Source: Thiodiazotropha sp037382205
GTDB taxonomy: Bacteria > Pseudomonadota > Gammaproteobacteria > Chromatiales > Chromatiaceae
Direction of reading: 5' to 3'
Length of the DNA: 9,417 nt
Assembly: GCA_037382205.1 (NCBI GenBank)
Contig: JARRQD010000300.1
Coordinates: 1 to 9,417, forward strand
This document shows, piece by piece, positions 1 to 6,002 of the stretch. Position 1 is the first letter of the stretch. The number at the start of each line of letters is the position of its first letter. A model generated the notes under the pieces. The model was given only the letters and a program-made list of their open reading frames with translations, was not told the DNA's origin and searched no databases. The translations under genes were made by a program, and so were the position numbers.

Positions 1-2
1 CT

Positions 3-197
3 GGCGCTTCTGCCGCGCAATTAAGCAGCAGCAATGCTATCAGTGGGTCATCGTCGAATGACTGTAATGACTGGTTTACCGATGGTGCAGTGACATCTTC
101 CCAACCGATTAGTGCATCCAACCACTTCGATAGTGGCACCACTATCGAGCAAATGAGTCAAAATATCCTCTCTTGTATAGGTGCAAACACCCTGTAA
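3..197 (+). CDS. C-terminal end of an unrecognised Ser-rich protein (partial)
   Basis: An open plus-strand frame enters from the left edge and stops at TAA 195-197, giving 64 residues with no start in view. The visible part is rich in Ser, Asn, Thr and Gly (for example LSSSN and SGSSSN), has two Cys, and ends with a more helical segment (TIEQMSQNILSCIGANTL). I recognise no family. Low-complexity Ser-rich sequence beside a T3SS would fit a secreted protein, but that is only inference. It is in the same frame as the next ORF (225-890), with one TAA and nine sense codons between, so the two may be halves of one gene broken by a nonsense codon. The opposite strand is also open here (48-275), so the coding call is modest. 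Confidence 0.4.
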   Translation, partial: GASAAQLSSSNAISGSSSNDCNDWFTDGAVTSSQPISASNHFDSGTTIEQMSQNILSCIGANTL

Positions 198-224
198 CAA
201 TCCACGAACCACTCCTCCCCTCCA

Positions 225-890
225 ATGCAAAAGTTTCGTGTCAGTGACAGGCCTGATTGGCAAGGCGCTGCTCAACGATTGGTAAGCGGCTGCAAAATTC
301 TAGAGGATCTGAATCAGCGAATCGCACTGATGGAGAAAGTCTGCGATGGCCTGGGGGATGAATTATATCCTGCTTTTCTAAAAATACTCTGCCTTATTGG
401 TAAGAATGGCGACCAGGATGCGAAGCTCTTGATAACAGAGACCCTTGTCGAAGCACTACTTACTGGGCGGTTACCTTCTGGCAGTATGAGTGCGTGGGGG
501 TCTGAAACTTCCAGTGGAAACAACCTATTTGGTCAAACCAGGAGTCTGGGACCAATTGAGTATGTTTTCACTTGGTATGCACAACCATCAGGTAGAACGC
601 CACTACCTATACAGAGTTTTCACCATGCTGCATCTGATCTTTTGGATTTGATCTCATCGAATTCCGAAGCCAAAAAACTCTACTGCAAGAAACTCTCTGC
701 TGATATTGAAGACCCCCTTGATGGGTCGCTCTCAAGAAAAACGCGGCATGCAATAGGTTGCTTTGTAGAGGCATGGAAATTCGACAAACCTTCTGAAGAG
801 GTTCTTAACTGCTTTATTGACTCGTTGCATGGAGACAGTTTGAGTCGTTTAACCAATTTACAGTCTCAATTTAACTTAAGAAATCTTTGA
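225..890 (+). CDS. Hypothetical protein, 221 aa, convergent with sctT
   Basis: This ORF encodes a soluble protein with no signal peptide or membrane segment. Residues 12-82 look helical (LEDLNQRIALMEKVCDGLG, then FLKILCLIG and ETLVEALLTGRLP). Residues 84-108 are a Gly/Ser-rich linker, and residues 109-200 form a second domain with aromatic residues (IEYVFTWYAQPSGRTPLP, then FVEAWKFD). I do not recognise the family, so no function is proposed. The ATG at 225 is the first start after the in-frame TAA at 195-197. It lacks a Shine-Dalgarno sequence because the bases before it are pyrimidine-rich (CTCCTCCCCTCC). That leaves the start doubtful and allows the alternative that this is the 3' part of a longer gene broken at 195-197. 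By hand count its G+C (about 45 %) is higher than most T3SS genes here, and it runs the opposite way, so it is probably not part of their operon. Confidence 0.65.
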   Translation: MQKFRVSDRPDWQGAAQRLVSGCKILEDLNQRIALMEKVCDGLGDELYPAFLKILCLIGKNGDQDAKLLITETLVEALLTGRLPSGSMSAWGSETSSGNNLFGQTRSLGPIEYVFTWYAQPSGRTPLPIQSFHHAASDLLDLISSNSEAKKLYCKKLSADIEDPLDGSLSRKTRHAIGCFVEAWKFDKPSEEVLNCFIDSLHGDSLSRLTNLQSQFNLRNL

Positions 891-906
891 AATAGTCTAT
901 TTTGTA
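891..906. other. Convergent intergenic junction, no strong terminator
   Basis: Only 16 nt separate the stop of the plus-strand ORF from the stop of sctT. A 5-bp AT-rich inverted repeat (892-896 with 906-910) is too weak to call a terminator. Transcripts from both sides probably overlap or end inside the opposing gene. Confidence 0.5.
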
Positions 907-1704
907 CTATCCGCCATACAGATGTTGCAGAATCGATGGTATCTGTTCAGAGTGTTTATGCATTTCTGTTATCAATAGTTGAATCAACGAGATCATTGTT
1001 ATGAATAACATAACGATAGCAGCAAGCATTTTTAACGACATAGATAGAAAAAATACATTGAACTGCTGCGCGTAGCGATTGACAAGTCCCATCATACTAT
1101 CGATCATTAAAATTACTACAAGCATTGGTGAGGCAATCAGTAGGGTGAGTTTAAAATAGTAATAGAACTCAGATCCTACTACTGATACCCCTGCTGTTTT
1201 TAACTCAGGCAACCGGGTCTCTATTGGCCAAATTAAATAGCTCTCAAAAAGCACACCATTAAGAAGTAGCAAACCTCCTGCTGATACGAAAATATAATTA
1301 GCGAGTCTGGCGAGAAAAGAACCAATTAAGGTTGTTTGATTTCCAGTTAGTGGGTCTTGCACTTGCGCATTGGAAGCACCGATTTGATTATCGATAATTT
1401 GCCCTGCCGTTTCAAATGCCCAGAGATAGACACCAAATAATATCCCAATAGTCAACCCTACTAGCGCTTCTTTTACAAATAAGATTAGCCAGGCTGCAGT
1501 ATGTAATGCCTTCAAATCAAGTGTTGGTTGAATAACGACAGTCATTATCGCCATAGATAAAAAGACTGCATTTCTTACTAAAGCAGGTACCAATTCTGAA
1601 GTAAAAAGAGGTAGTATTAAGAATATGACAGCAATCCTTGTTGACGCCAAACTAATCGTTAGGGCATTTTCAGAAAGGTACTGTAAAATGTCGAATCCAT
1701 CCAT
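907..1704 (-). CDS. sctT: T3SS export-gate membrane protein SctT (YscT/SpaR/HrcT/FliR family)
   Basis: SctT is the inner-membrane export-gate subunit that joins SctR and SctS in the helical entry pore of the T3SS. The 265 residues match the family length (about 260). Hydrophobic segments lie at about 15-35, 46-60, 70-97, 130-155, 184-203 and 218-246. The most conserved family stretch is present at 78-130 (KEALVGLTIGILFG, FETAGQIIDNQIGAS, DPLTGNQTTLIGSF), and the cytosolic signature NRYAQQFNVFFLSMSLK lies at 209-225. The ATG sits 8 nt after the sctS stop without a clear Shine-Dalgarno, so translation is probably coupled to sctS. It ends at TAG 907-909, 16 nt from the stop of a convergent plus-strand ORF. 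sctU, the usual next gene, is absent at this position. Confidence 0.95.
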   Translation of the reverse strand: MDGFDILQYLSENALTISLASTRIAVIFLILPLFTSELVPALVRNAVFLSMAIMTVVIQPTLDLKALHTAAWLILFVKEALVGLTIGILFGVYLWAFETAGQIIDNQIGASNAQVQDPLTGNQTTLIGSFLARLANYIFVSAGGLLLLNGVLFESYLIWPIETRLPELKTAGVSVVGSEFYYYFKLTLLIASPMLVVILMIDSMMGLVNRYAQQFNVFFLSMSLKMLAAIVMLFITMISLIQLLITEMHKHSEQIPSILQHLYGG

Positions 1705-1712
1705 GGGATCGA

Positions 1713-1982
1713 TTATTTAACCAAAAATGGAAATTCAGAGAAAAAGCGGTCAGTAAAGTGATATAGAGTACTTCCAGCCAAGGAAGCCGTAATAAATATC
1801 GTTAAAACAATAGCAAAGAATTTAGCTGCATATTGAAATGTCTGTTCTTGCAGTTGAGTTGCTGCTTGAATAAATGCAATAAAAATACCGACTAAAGCCG
1901 CCACTATTACAGGAGGTCCAGCCAGCACAATCACAAACCAAAGTGCTTGCTGCGTTATTTTTATAATTTCTTGATCGTACAC
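1713..1982 (-). CDS. sctS: T3SS export-gate membrane protein SctS (YscS/SpaQ/HrcS/FliQ family)
   Basis: SctS is the small helical-hairpin subunit, usually present in four copies, that packs around SctR and SctT in the export gate. The protein has 89 residues, the usual size. Two hydrophobic helices (about 14-37 and 51-74) flank the conserved polar turn QAATQLQEQTF at 39-49, and the early GPPVIVAALVGIFIAFIQA motif is present. The start is GTG at 1980-1982, 4 nt after the sctR TAA (1987-1989), with no Shine-Dalgarno. This fits translational coupling to sctR and may help set SctS dosage. It is followed after 8 nt by sctT. Nothing looks damaged. Confidence 0.95.
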   Translation of the reverse strand: MYDQEIIKITQQALWFVIVLAGPPVIVAALVGIFIAFIQAATQLQEQTFQYAAKFFAIVLTIFITASLAGSTLYHFTDRFFSEFPFLVK

Positions 1983-1986
1983 AGTA

Positions 1987-2646
1987 TTACAAATATGATA
2001 AAACTAATCCATGCGCCAGTTTTGCCCAACCATCTACAAGCACAAAAAGTAGCAATTTGAACGGCAGCGATATTACGGTTGGCGATAGCATCATCATTCC
2101 CATTGCCATTAAAACATTTGCAATGACAAGATCAATCACAATAAATGGTAAAAAAATTAAAAAGCCAATTTGAAATGCAGCCGTCAACTCACTAATAGTA
2201 AATGCTGGTATCAAAACAATAAAGTCATCTACACGTAACTCTTCTTCACTATTGCCTGAGTTCTCCATCATTCTTTTGATAGATGATAGGAAAAATTCAC
2301 GCTCCTCTAGATCTGAGTGCTTTGACAAGAAAACCCTCATAGGTTCCTTTGAATTGTTCACTATTTCTAATATTGTTGAAGTATCCTTTAGTGGATTTTC
2401 CACCTCAGAGATATCATTATATATTTCTTGACTTACTGGATACATTACATAGATTGAGAGAACAAGCGCTAATCCATTATTGATGAGATTTGGTGGAACT
2501 TGCTGTAAACCAAGTGCATTACGTAGCAGACTGAGTACGACCACTATTTTTGTAAAAGAGGTGATCATAACAGCAACAAATGGTGCCAGCGCAATTATGA
2601 CTACCGTAATAAGAGCTGAAGAAGGAGAAAATTGTGTTAAGTCCAT
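1987..2646 (-). CDS. sctR: T3SS export-gate membrane protein SctR (YscR/SpaP/HrcR/FliP family)
   Basis: SctR forms the five-subunit core of the export gate in the inner membrane. The 219 residues match the family length (about 215-225). Conserved blocks are TSFTKIVVVLSLLRNALGLQ at 29-48 followed by VPPN; IPAFTISELTAAFQIGFLIF at 146-165, running into the IDLVIANVLMAMGMMMLSP segment; and LPFKLLLFVLVDGW at 194-207. Hydrophobic helices lie at about 11-41, 56-70, 157-188 and 194-205, with a hydrophilic loop at 71-140. The start ATG (2644-2646) lies 5 nt after the sctQ stop (2652-2654) with no Shine-Dalgarno, suggesting coupling to sctQ. The gene is AT-rich (about 25 % G+C in one 60-base hand count) but intact. 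Confidence 0.96.
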   Translation of the reverse strand: MDLTQFSPSSALITVVIIALAPFVAVMITSFTKIVVVLSLLRNALGLQQVPPNLINNGLALVLSIYVMYPVSQEIYNDISEVENPLKDTSTILEIVNNSKEPMRVFLSKHSDLEEREFFLSSIKRMMENSGNSEEELRVDDFIVLIPAFTISELTAAFQIGFLIFLPFIVIDLVIANVLMAMGMMMLSPTVISLPFKLLLFVLVDGWAKLAHGLVLSYL

Positions 2647-2651
2647 ATTTG

Positions 2652-3554
2652 TTAAAGCACTTCATTAATGTGGATTCCATAACCATTAGATATTGAAACC
2701 AGGCGTCCTACTGCAATACATGTGTTTCCTACATTGATCGAAATCGGGTAATAAGTCAGTGGTTTTGAAATGATGCAACTTCCTTTGTTAGTCCAGCCTA
2801 AAAGAAAATGAAAGGGTAACTTAATAGCTTTGTTCAAACTGATATTTAGTTGTTCTGTCGACAGAACGTCTGATTGATCGCCTACTGAATCAGGAGGTTG
2901 TATTTCATTGTCTATGCCGATTGTTTGAAGATTATTTTCTATATTAATTGGGATAGTACTGGATGATATTTCTGGACTTTTTACATACCCTAACCATGTG
3001 TCAGAAAATGACTCCGGTATCATCAGGATGGCGTTCTCTTTGAGCAACTCCTGATAAGCAATATCTATTGTATTACTTGATAATATTAGATTTGTAAGAG
3101 CATCGCTTGATGTGAGATAAAGATTCATATCTTTATGCCAATTAGGTATTGGTAATTTGTCTATTGAGTGATGTTCAAACTTAACAACAATCTTGTTAGA
3201 AATGTTATTAGCTACTCTATTACAATCTGATAGTTTAAATGTATAGAATTCACCGTTAACATCTGAAGTTGGCCTTAAGTCTAATCCTACTTGTAGCCAG
3301 TCTTCTAATAATTGAATCATTCTCTCTTCCCTTGAGAGTGTCTTTATATTTTCAAGTATTCTACTCTTATAGATGATATGGTTAGCTGCCTCAATCTGGC
3401 CTTTAAATAGCCCTATGAAGATCTTTCCGTATTTTGTTATGGCTTCATACCATAATAAAGAATCATTTTGTTGTCCTTCTAATCTTTCAGTAGGAGAAAC
3501 TGCATATTCTCCCTTCATCTCTAGACATAACTGATTTTGTTCTGCTGAATCCAT
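2652..3554 (-). CDS. sctQ: T3SS cytoplasmic ring / sorting-platform protein SctQ (YscQ/HrcQ), SpoA domain apparently shortened
   Basis: SctQ builds the cytosolic sorting-platform pods with SctK and SctL and docks substrates near the ATPase. The 300-residue protein is placed by synteny directly before sctR and by its C-terminal SpoA (FliN-like) domain at about 231-300. Recognisable parts there are LPFHFLLG at 246-253, KGSCIISKPL at 257-266 and CIAVGRLVSISNGYGIHI at 279-296. In YscQ and FliN relatives about 10 further residues (the TLxxLxxLxPGS segment) separate the first two blocks. Here they are joined by only WTN, so an in-frame deletion near 2785-2800 is likely. The N-terminal two thirds is divergent and AT-rich. 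The ATG is 22 nt after the broken regulator gene with no clear Shine-Dalgarno. I found no in-frame start with a Shine-Dalgarno just before the SpoA domain that would give the short SctQ-C product known from YscQ and SsaQ. Confidence 0.85.
   Translation of the reverse strand: MDSAEQNQLCLEMKGEYAVSPTERLEGQQNDSLLWYEAITKYGKIFIGLFKGQIEAANHIIYKSRILENIKTLSREERMIQLLEDWLQVGLDLRPTSDVNGEFYTFKLSDCNRVANNISNKIVVKFEHHSIDKLPIPNWHKDMNLYLTSSDALTNLILSSNTIDIAYQELLKENAILMIPESFSDTWLGYVKSPEISSSTIPINIENNLQTIGIDNEIQPPDSVGDQSDVLSTEQLNISLNKAIKLPFHFLLGWTNKGSCIISKPLTYYPISINVGNTCIAVGRLVSISNGYGIHINEVL
2852..2867. repeat. 16-bp perfect palindrome inside sctQ
   Basis: GTTCTGTCGACAGAAC is its own reverse complement over all 16 bases. 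It falls at the boundary between the SctQ linker and the SpoA domain (residues 230-234). As RNA it could fold into a 6-bp stem with a UCGA loop. No function is known, and coding constraint may explain it. Confidence 0.6.
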
Positions 3555-3576
3555 TGATACTATTTCTAATTTTTAT

Positions 3577-4117
3577 CTAACATTTTTCGGTAAGGACCAT
3601 TTTAACAAGATCTGCTGCTGTTTTTGCCTGCATTTTACTCATTACACGAGACCTATGTAATTCAACAGTCTTAACGCTTATTCCTAAATCCAAAGCGATT
3701 ACTTTATTCATTTTTCCAGCAACAATTTCTTTCAATATTTGACTTTCGCGACAAGTAAGGGATTTTAATCGATCAGTATACTCTTCATCATTACTACTAG
3801 TAGTAAATATTTTTTGATTAATTTTATTATAAGCAGAAAATGCTGTAGCTATAGCTGAATTGAGGAGTGTAAAATCAAGAGGCTTCTCCAAAAATGTTAT
3901 AGCGCCTTTAGACATTGCCTCAACAGCAAGAGGGATATCACCATGCCCAGTCATATATATAACTGGTATTTTTATTTTCGTTTTGCTCCAGTTGAGATAA
4001 GCCTCGATTAGGGTCATCAATCGAAATAACACAATGACCCTCTCCTTCGAGTAACCAGGTTGTAGATTCCCTAAATTCTTTATTATCATCAATTATATAG
4101 ATTAGTGAGTTGGTCAT
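3577..4117 (-). pseudogene. FixJ-type response regulator with frameshift and missing phospho-acceptor segment
   Basis: A NarL/FixJ-family response regulator would switch transcription, probably of this T3SS, when phosphorylated by the kinase next door. The real start is the ATG at 4115-4117, preceded by a strong Shine-Dalgarno (4123-4128). The first frame gives a receiver N-terminus with the acidic pair in IYIIDDNKEFRESTTWLLEG and continues to about residue 50, then stops at 3938-3940. The rest is in another frame (from about 3985 to TAG 3577-3579): KIPVIYMTGHGDIPLAVEAM, then the FLEKP lysine motif, a linker, and a full LuxR-type HTH (about 3589-3762; LTCRESQILKEIVAG, then VELHRSRVMSKMQ). Aligned by eye to FixJ, about 25 residues are missing between the halves, exactly those with the phospho-acceptor Asp and its MPG loop. 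The span is 541 nt, one more than a multiple of three, so a deletion plus frame change is the simplest reading. The intact HTH might still be made from an internal start. Confidence 0.8.
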
Positions 4118-4122
4118 ATTAA

Positions 4123-4128
4123 CTCCCC
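4123..4128 (-). promoter_or_regulatory. Ribosome binding site of the response regulator
   Basis: GGGGAG on the minus strand lies 5 nt before the ATG at 4115-4117 and abuts the kinase stop codon (TAG 4128-4130). It is one of the few clear Shine-Dalgarno sequences in the operon. It fixes the regulator start at 4117 rather than at the upstream in-frame ATG at 4174 or the other-frame ATG at 4092. Confidence 0.75.
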
Positions 4129-5144
4129 TAAGACATAAGTGGCAGCATGATATGCGATGTACAGCCAGAATCACTATTTTGAGTTAACCACAACTTGCCT
4201 TTATGTAGTTCTATAAATGACCTGCAGATATTAAGGCCAATACCCATTCCTGATGATTTATTTGATGCAAATGGAATAAAAATATTATCTGCTTCTTGTT
4301 GCGTCATTCCTTTTCCGTTGTCTTTTATCGATATCTGGATATTGTCATCACTACTTGTTGTCAATATATTAATCTTAGTGCGCCTTGAACTACTGCCGAT
4401 ACTGGCATCAATACCGTTACGTATCAGATTAACTATGACTTGTTGCAACATAACTTCATCACCAAATACAACAATATTTTCTGTATTGTCAAAATAGCTA
4501 AATTCTATATCGGCATGTTTTATTTCCCAATCCATAAGTGAAATGCACTTACGTATTAAAGAATTTACTTGAATAGTTGAAAGCTTTGGTTGTCTTGATT
4601 GTGTATAATCTCTAATCCTAGTGATAATATCTGATGTATATTTTATCTGTTCTAGCGATTTATCCCACGCCCTATAGACATCTAATTTTTGTTCTTTTAG
4701 CTCGTGAGCCAGAGTGGATGCCATTTCACTAACGGTGATACTCCGAGATGTAAAAAGTAATTTCTCCCTATCTTCTAAATATCTCGAGTTTGCAAGCTGT
4801 CTTAGCTCAACACATTTAAATCGTAAGGCAACCTTTGATTCTGATATTTTAATAACTTCCACATCATACTGATAATTATTAACTTCTAATATGTGATGCG
4901 AGATCTCTTTGTAGCCTAGTATACTATCTATTATTTTTGTATTTACATGACAATTTTGCGTAAGCTTAAATGATTTATTGTCTATTTTTGCACCAATATT
5001 GATATTATTGTAAAGAGCTCTGAATTTTTCAGATTTCCATACTACTTGATTGCCTATTGAATCAATAAGAACTATTGGATCTAGTATATTTACTAAATCA
5101 TAAAGATGTTCTATTTCCTGAGTTTTAGTAACACTCATATTCAC
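4128..5144 (-). CDS. PAS-type sensor histidine kinase (FixL/DctB-like), H-box region apparently shortened
   Basis: This is a soluble sensor kinase with no membrane segment. The N-terminal 10-110 region looks like a PAS domain (PIVLIDSIGNQVVWKS). The H box MASTLAHELK has the likely phosphorylated His at 147. The ATP-binding domain is complete: the N box is QQVIVNLIRNGIDAS with Asn 243, G1 is DNGKGM at 275-280, and the F/G2 region runs from IFIPFASNKSSG to GMGIGLNICRSFIELHKG at 299-316. In FixL-like kinases the His is followed by HELNQPL and a helix of about 20 residues. Here HELK runs straight into EQKLDVYRAWDKSLEQ, then IITRIRDY, so that helix seems deleted in frame near 4690-4697. Autophosphorylation is therefore doubtful. 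The frame opens with GTG 5142-5144, one base after the preceding stop; the ATG at 5136-5138 is an equally good start. The partner regulator follows after 10 nt and is itself broken. Confidence 0.85.
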   Translation of the reverse strand: MNMSVTKTQEIEHLYDLVNILDPIVLIDSIGNQVVWKSEKFRALYNNINIGAKIDNKSFKLTQNCHVNTKIIDSILGYKEISHHILEVNNYQYDVEVIKISESKVALRFKCVELRQLANSRYLEDREKLLFTSRSITVSEMASTLAHELKEQKLDVYRAWDKSLEQIKYTSDIITRIRDYTQSRQPKLSTIQVNSLIRKCISLMDWEIKHADIEFSYFDNTENIVVFGDEVMLQQVIVNLIRNGIDASIGSSSRRTKINILTTSSDDNIQISIKDNGKGMTQQEADNIFIPFASNKSSGMGIGLNICRSFIELHKGKLWLTQNSDSGCTSHIMLPLMS

Positions 5145-5145
5145 A

Positions 5146-5985
5146 TTAACACCATATAGTAGAAAAGTTCGGTATATAAATGGTGCTATTATTCAATGAA
5201 AAGCGTGTATTTATAACGTTATTAAAACCAATACCTTTGAGTATTTTATTCCGATACTCAATTTCAAATTTGAAAAATGTACTATCTGTATTTAACTTTT
5301 GCGCCTGCTGTATTTTTAACCAATCGTCCGTATAGGTAAGACCACCATTATGAAAGCAAATTGTTTGAGTATATTTCTTTAGCTCACCAGAATCATTTAT
5401 TATCGCTATTTCACTTATCGATTTTCTTGGTATATCATTTTCTATAGGTATTGCAGTTAGAAGTTGTTTATTGATTAGCTTCGTGTTTTTAATTGTTTCG
5501 TAGATTACAATAATCACATAATGCGAGAAACAAGGGTTATTTTTTTCAACATTTAGATAAAGATCTTTTATTAATCCAATATGATAGACATCTAATTCTG
5601 AAAGTGCCGGTTCATCAAACTCTTCTATTTCATGATGACTTTGTTCTTGGTATTTACCATTATCTGGATCTATTTTGAATAATGAATGATTTTTGATGAC
5701 GTTACGATTGTATAACTTATTTAAAATCTCTGAATGCATTTTATCAATATGCATTTTAGTTATATTTAAATTTGTTGCACATTGAGATTTAGAATAATCT
5801 ATGTTATTTACTTTTATATTTTTATTATGTAATTGTTGAGCGCTATTTTCGCTGCGTTTATTATTTCCAAATATCAGCTGGCTTTTTATAGTATGAATAT
5901 TTGTAGTTTCACTGTTTTTTTCTACACTATGATTTAATATGTGTGTATTAAGTATTGGCCCTCCTCCTTTAATATGTATTGACAT
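5146..5985 (-). CDS. Unrecognised 279-aa protein in the T3SS operon between sctP and the kinase
   Basis: I do not recognise this protein. Residues 1-125 are hydrophilic and rich in Asn, His, Lys and Ser and look disordered; a GGGP motif lies at 7-10. Residues 126-279 look folded, with alternating hydrophobic strands and helices (HYVIIVIYETIKNTKLINK, then STFFKFEIEYRNKILKG and STIYIPNFSTIWC). The four Cys are at 70, 152, 210 and 279, the last being the C-terminal residue. There is no signal peptide or membrane segment. The ORF starts at ATG 5983-5985, 17 nt after sctP with only a weak Shine-Dalgarno, and its TAA lies one base from the kinase GTG. Location among sctP, the sensor and sctQ suggests a secreted component, a second ruler-like protein or a regulatory input protein for the kinase; none can be shown from sequence. 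Its codons are AT-rich like those of sctP. Confidence 0.75.
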   Translation of the reverse strand: MSIHIKGGGPILNTHILNHSVEKNSETTNIHTIKSQLIFGNNKRSENSAQQLHNKNIKVNNIDYSKSQCATNLNITKMHIDKMHSEILNKLYNRNVIKNHSLFKIDPDNGKYQEQSHHEIEEFDEPALSELDVYHIGLIKDLYLNVEKNNPCFSHYVIIVIYETIKNTKLINKQLLTAIPIENDIPRKSISEIAIINDSGELKKYTQTICFHNGGLTYTDDWLKIQQAQKLNTDSTFFKFEIEYRNKILKGIGFNNVINTRFSLNNSTIYIPNFSTIWC

Positions 5986-6002
5986 TATATATTACTCGTA
6001 AG

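Noticed and set aside
48..275. Minus-strand ORF of 75 codons with GGAGG-like sequence inside it
   Set aside because: It overlaps the plus-strand ORFs antisense, its internal purine run is the complement of the pyrimidine tract before 225, and the product resembles nothing I know. The plus-strand reading continues into a much longer ORF. Not certain, but less likely.
892..910. Hairpin between the convergent genes as a bidirectional terminator
   Set aside because: Only five mostly A-T pairs with a nine-base loop and no proper U tract; too weak to call.
2830..2960. Internal start for a short SctQ-C product
   Set aside because: No in-frame ATG or GTG with a Shine-Dalgarno is present just before the SpoA domain; the only nearby ATG is out of frame.
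3965..3990. Programmed +1 frameshift at the A-rich run to make a full regulator
   Set aside because: Even with the shift the product lacks about 25 receiver residues including the phospho-acceptor. The A runs are at most five long, and there is no clear slippery-stop arrangement.
3577..4092. Response regulator as an intact 171-aa gene starting at 4090-4092
   Set aside because: Its first 40 residues are out-of-frame translation of the true receiver N-terminus; the recognisable sequence begins only at KIPVIYMTG.
3938..4174. Longer N-terminal start for the response regulator at the ATG 4172-4174
   Set aside because: The extra 19 residues overlap the kinase 3' end and do not resemble a receiver. 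A strong Shine-Dalgarno points to the ATG at 4115-4117, and the protein from there aligns with FixJ from its first residues.
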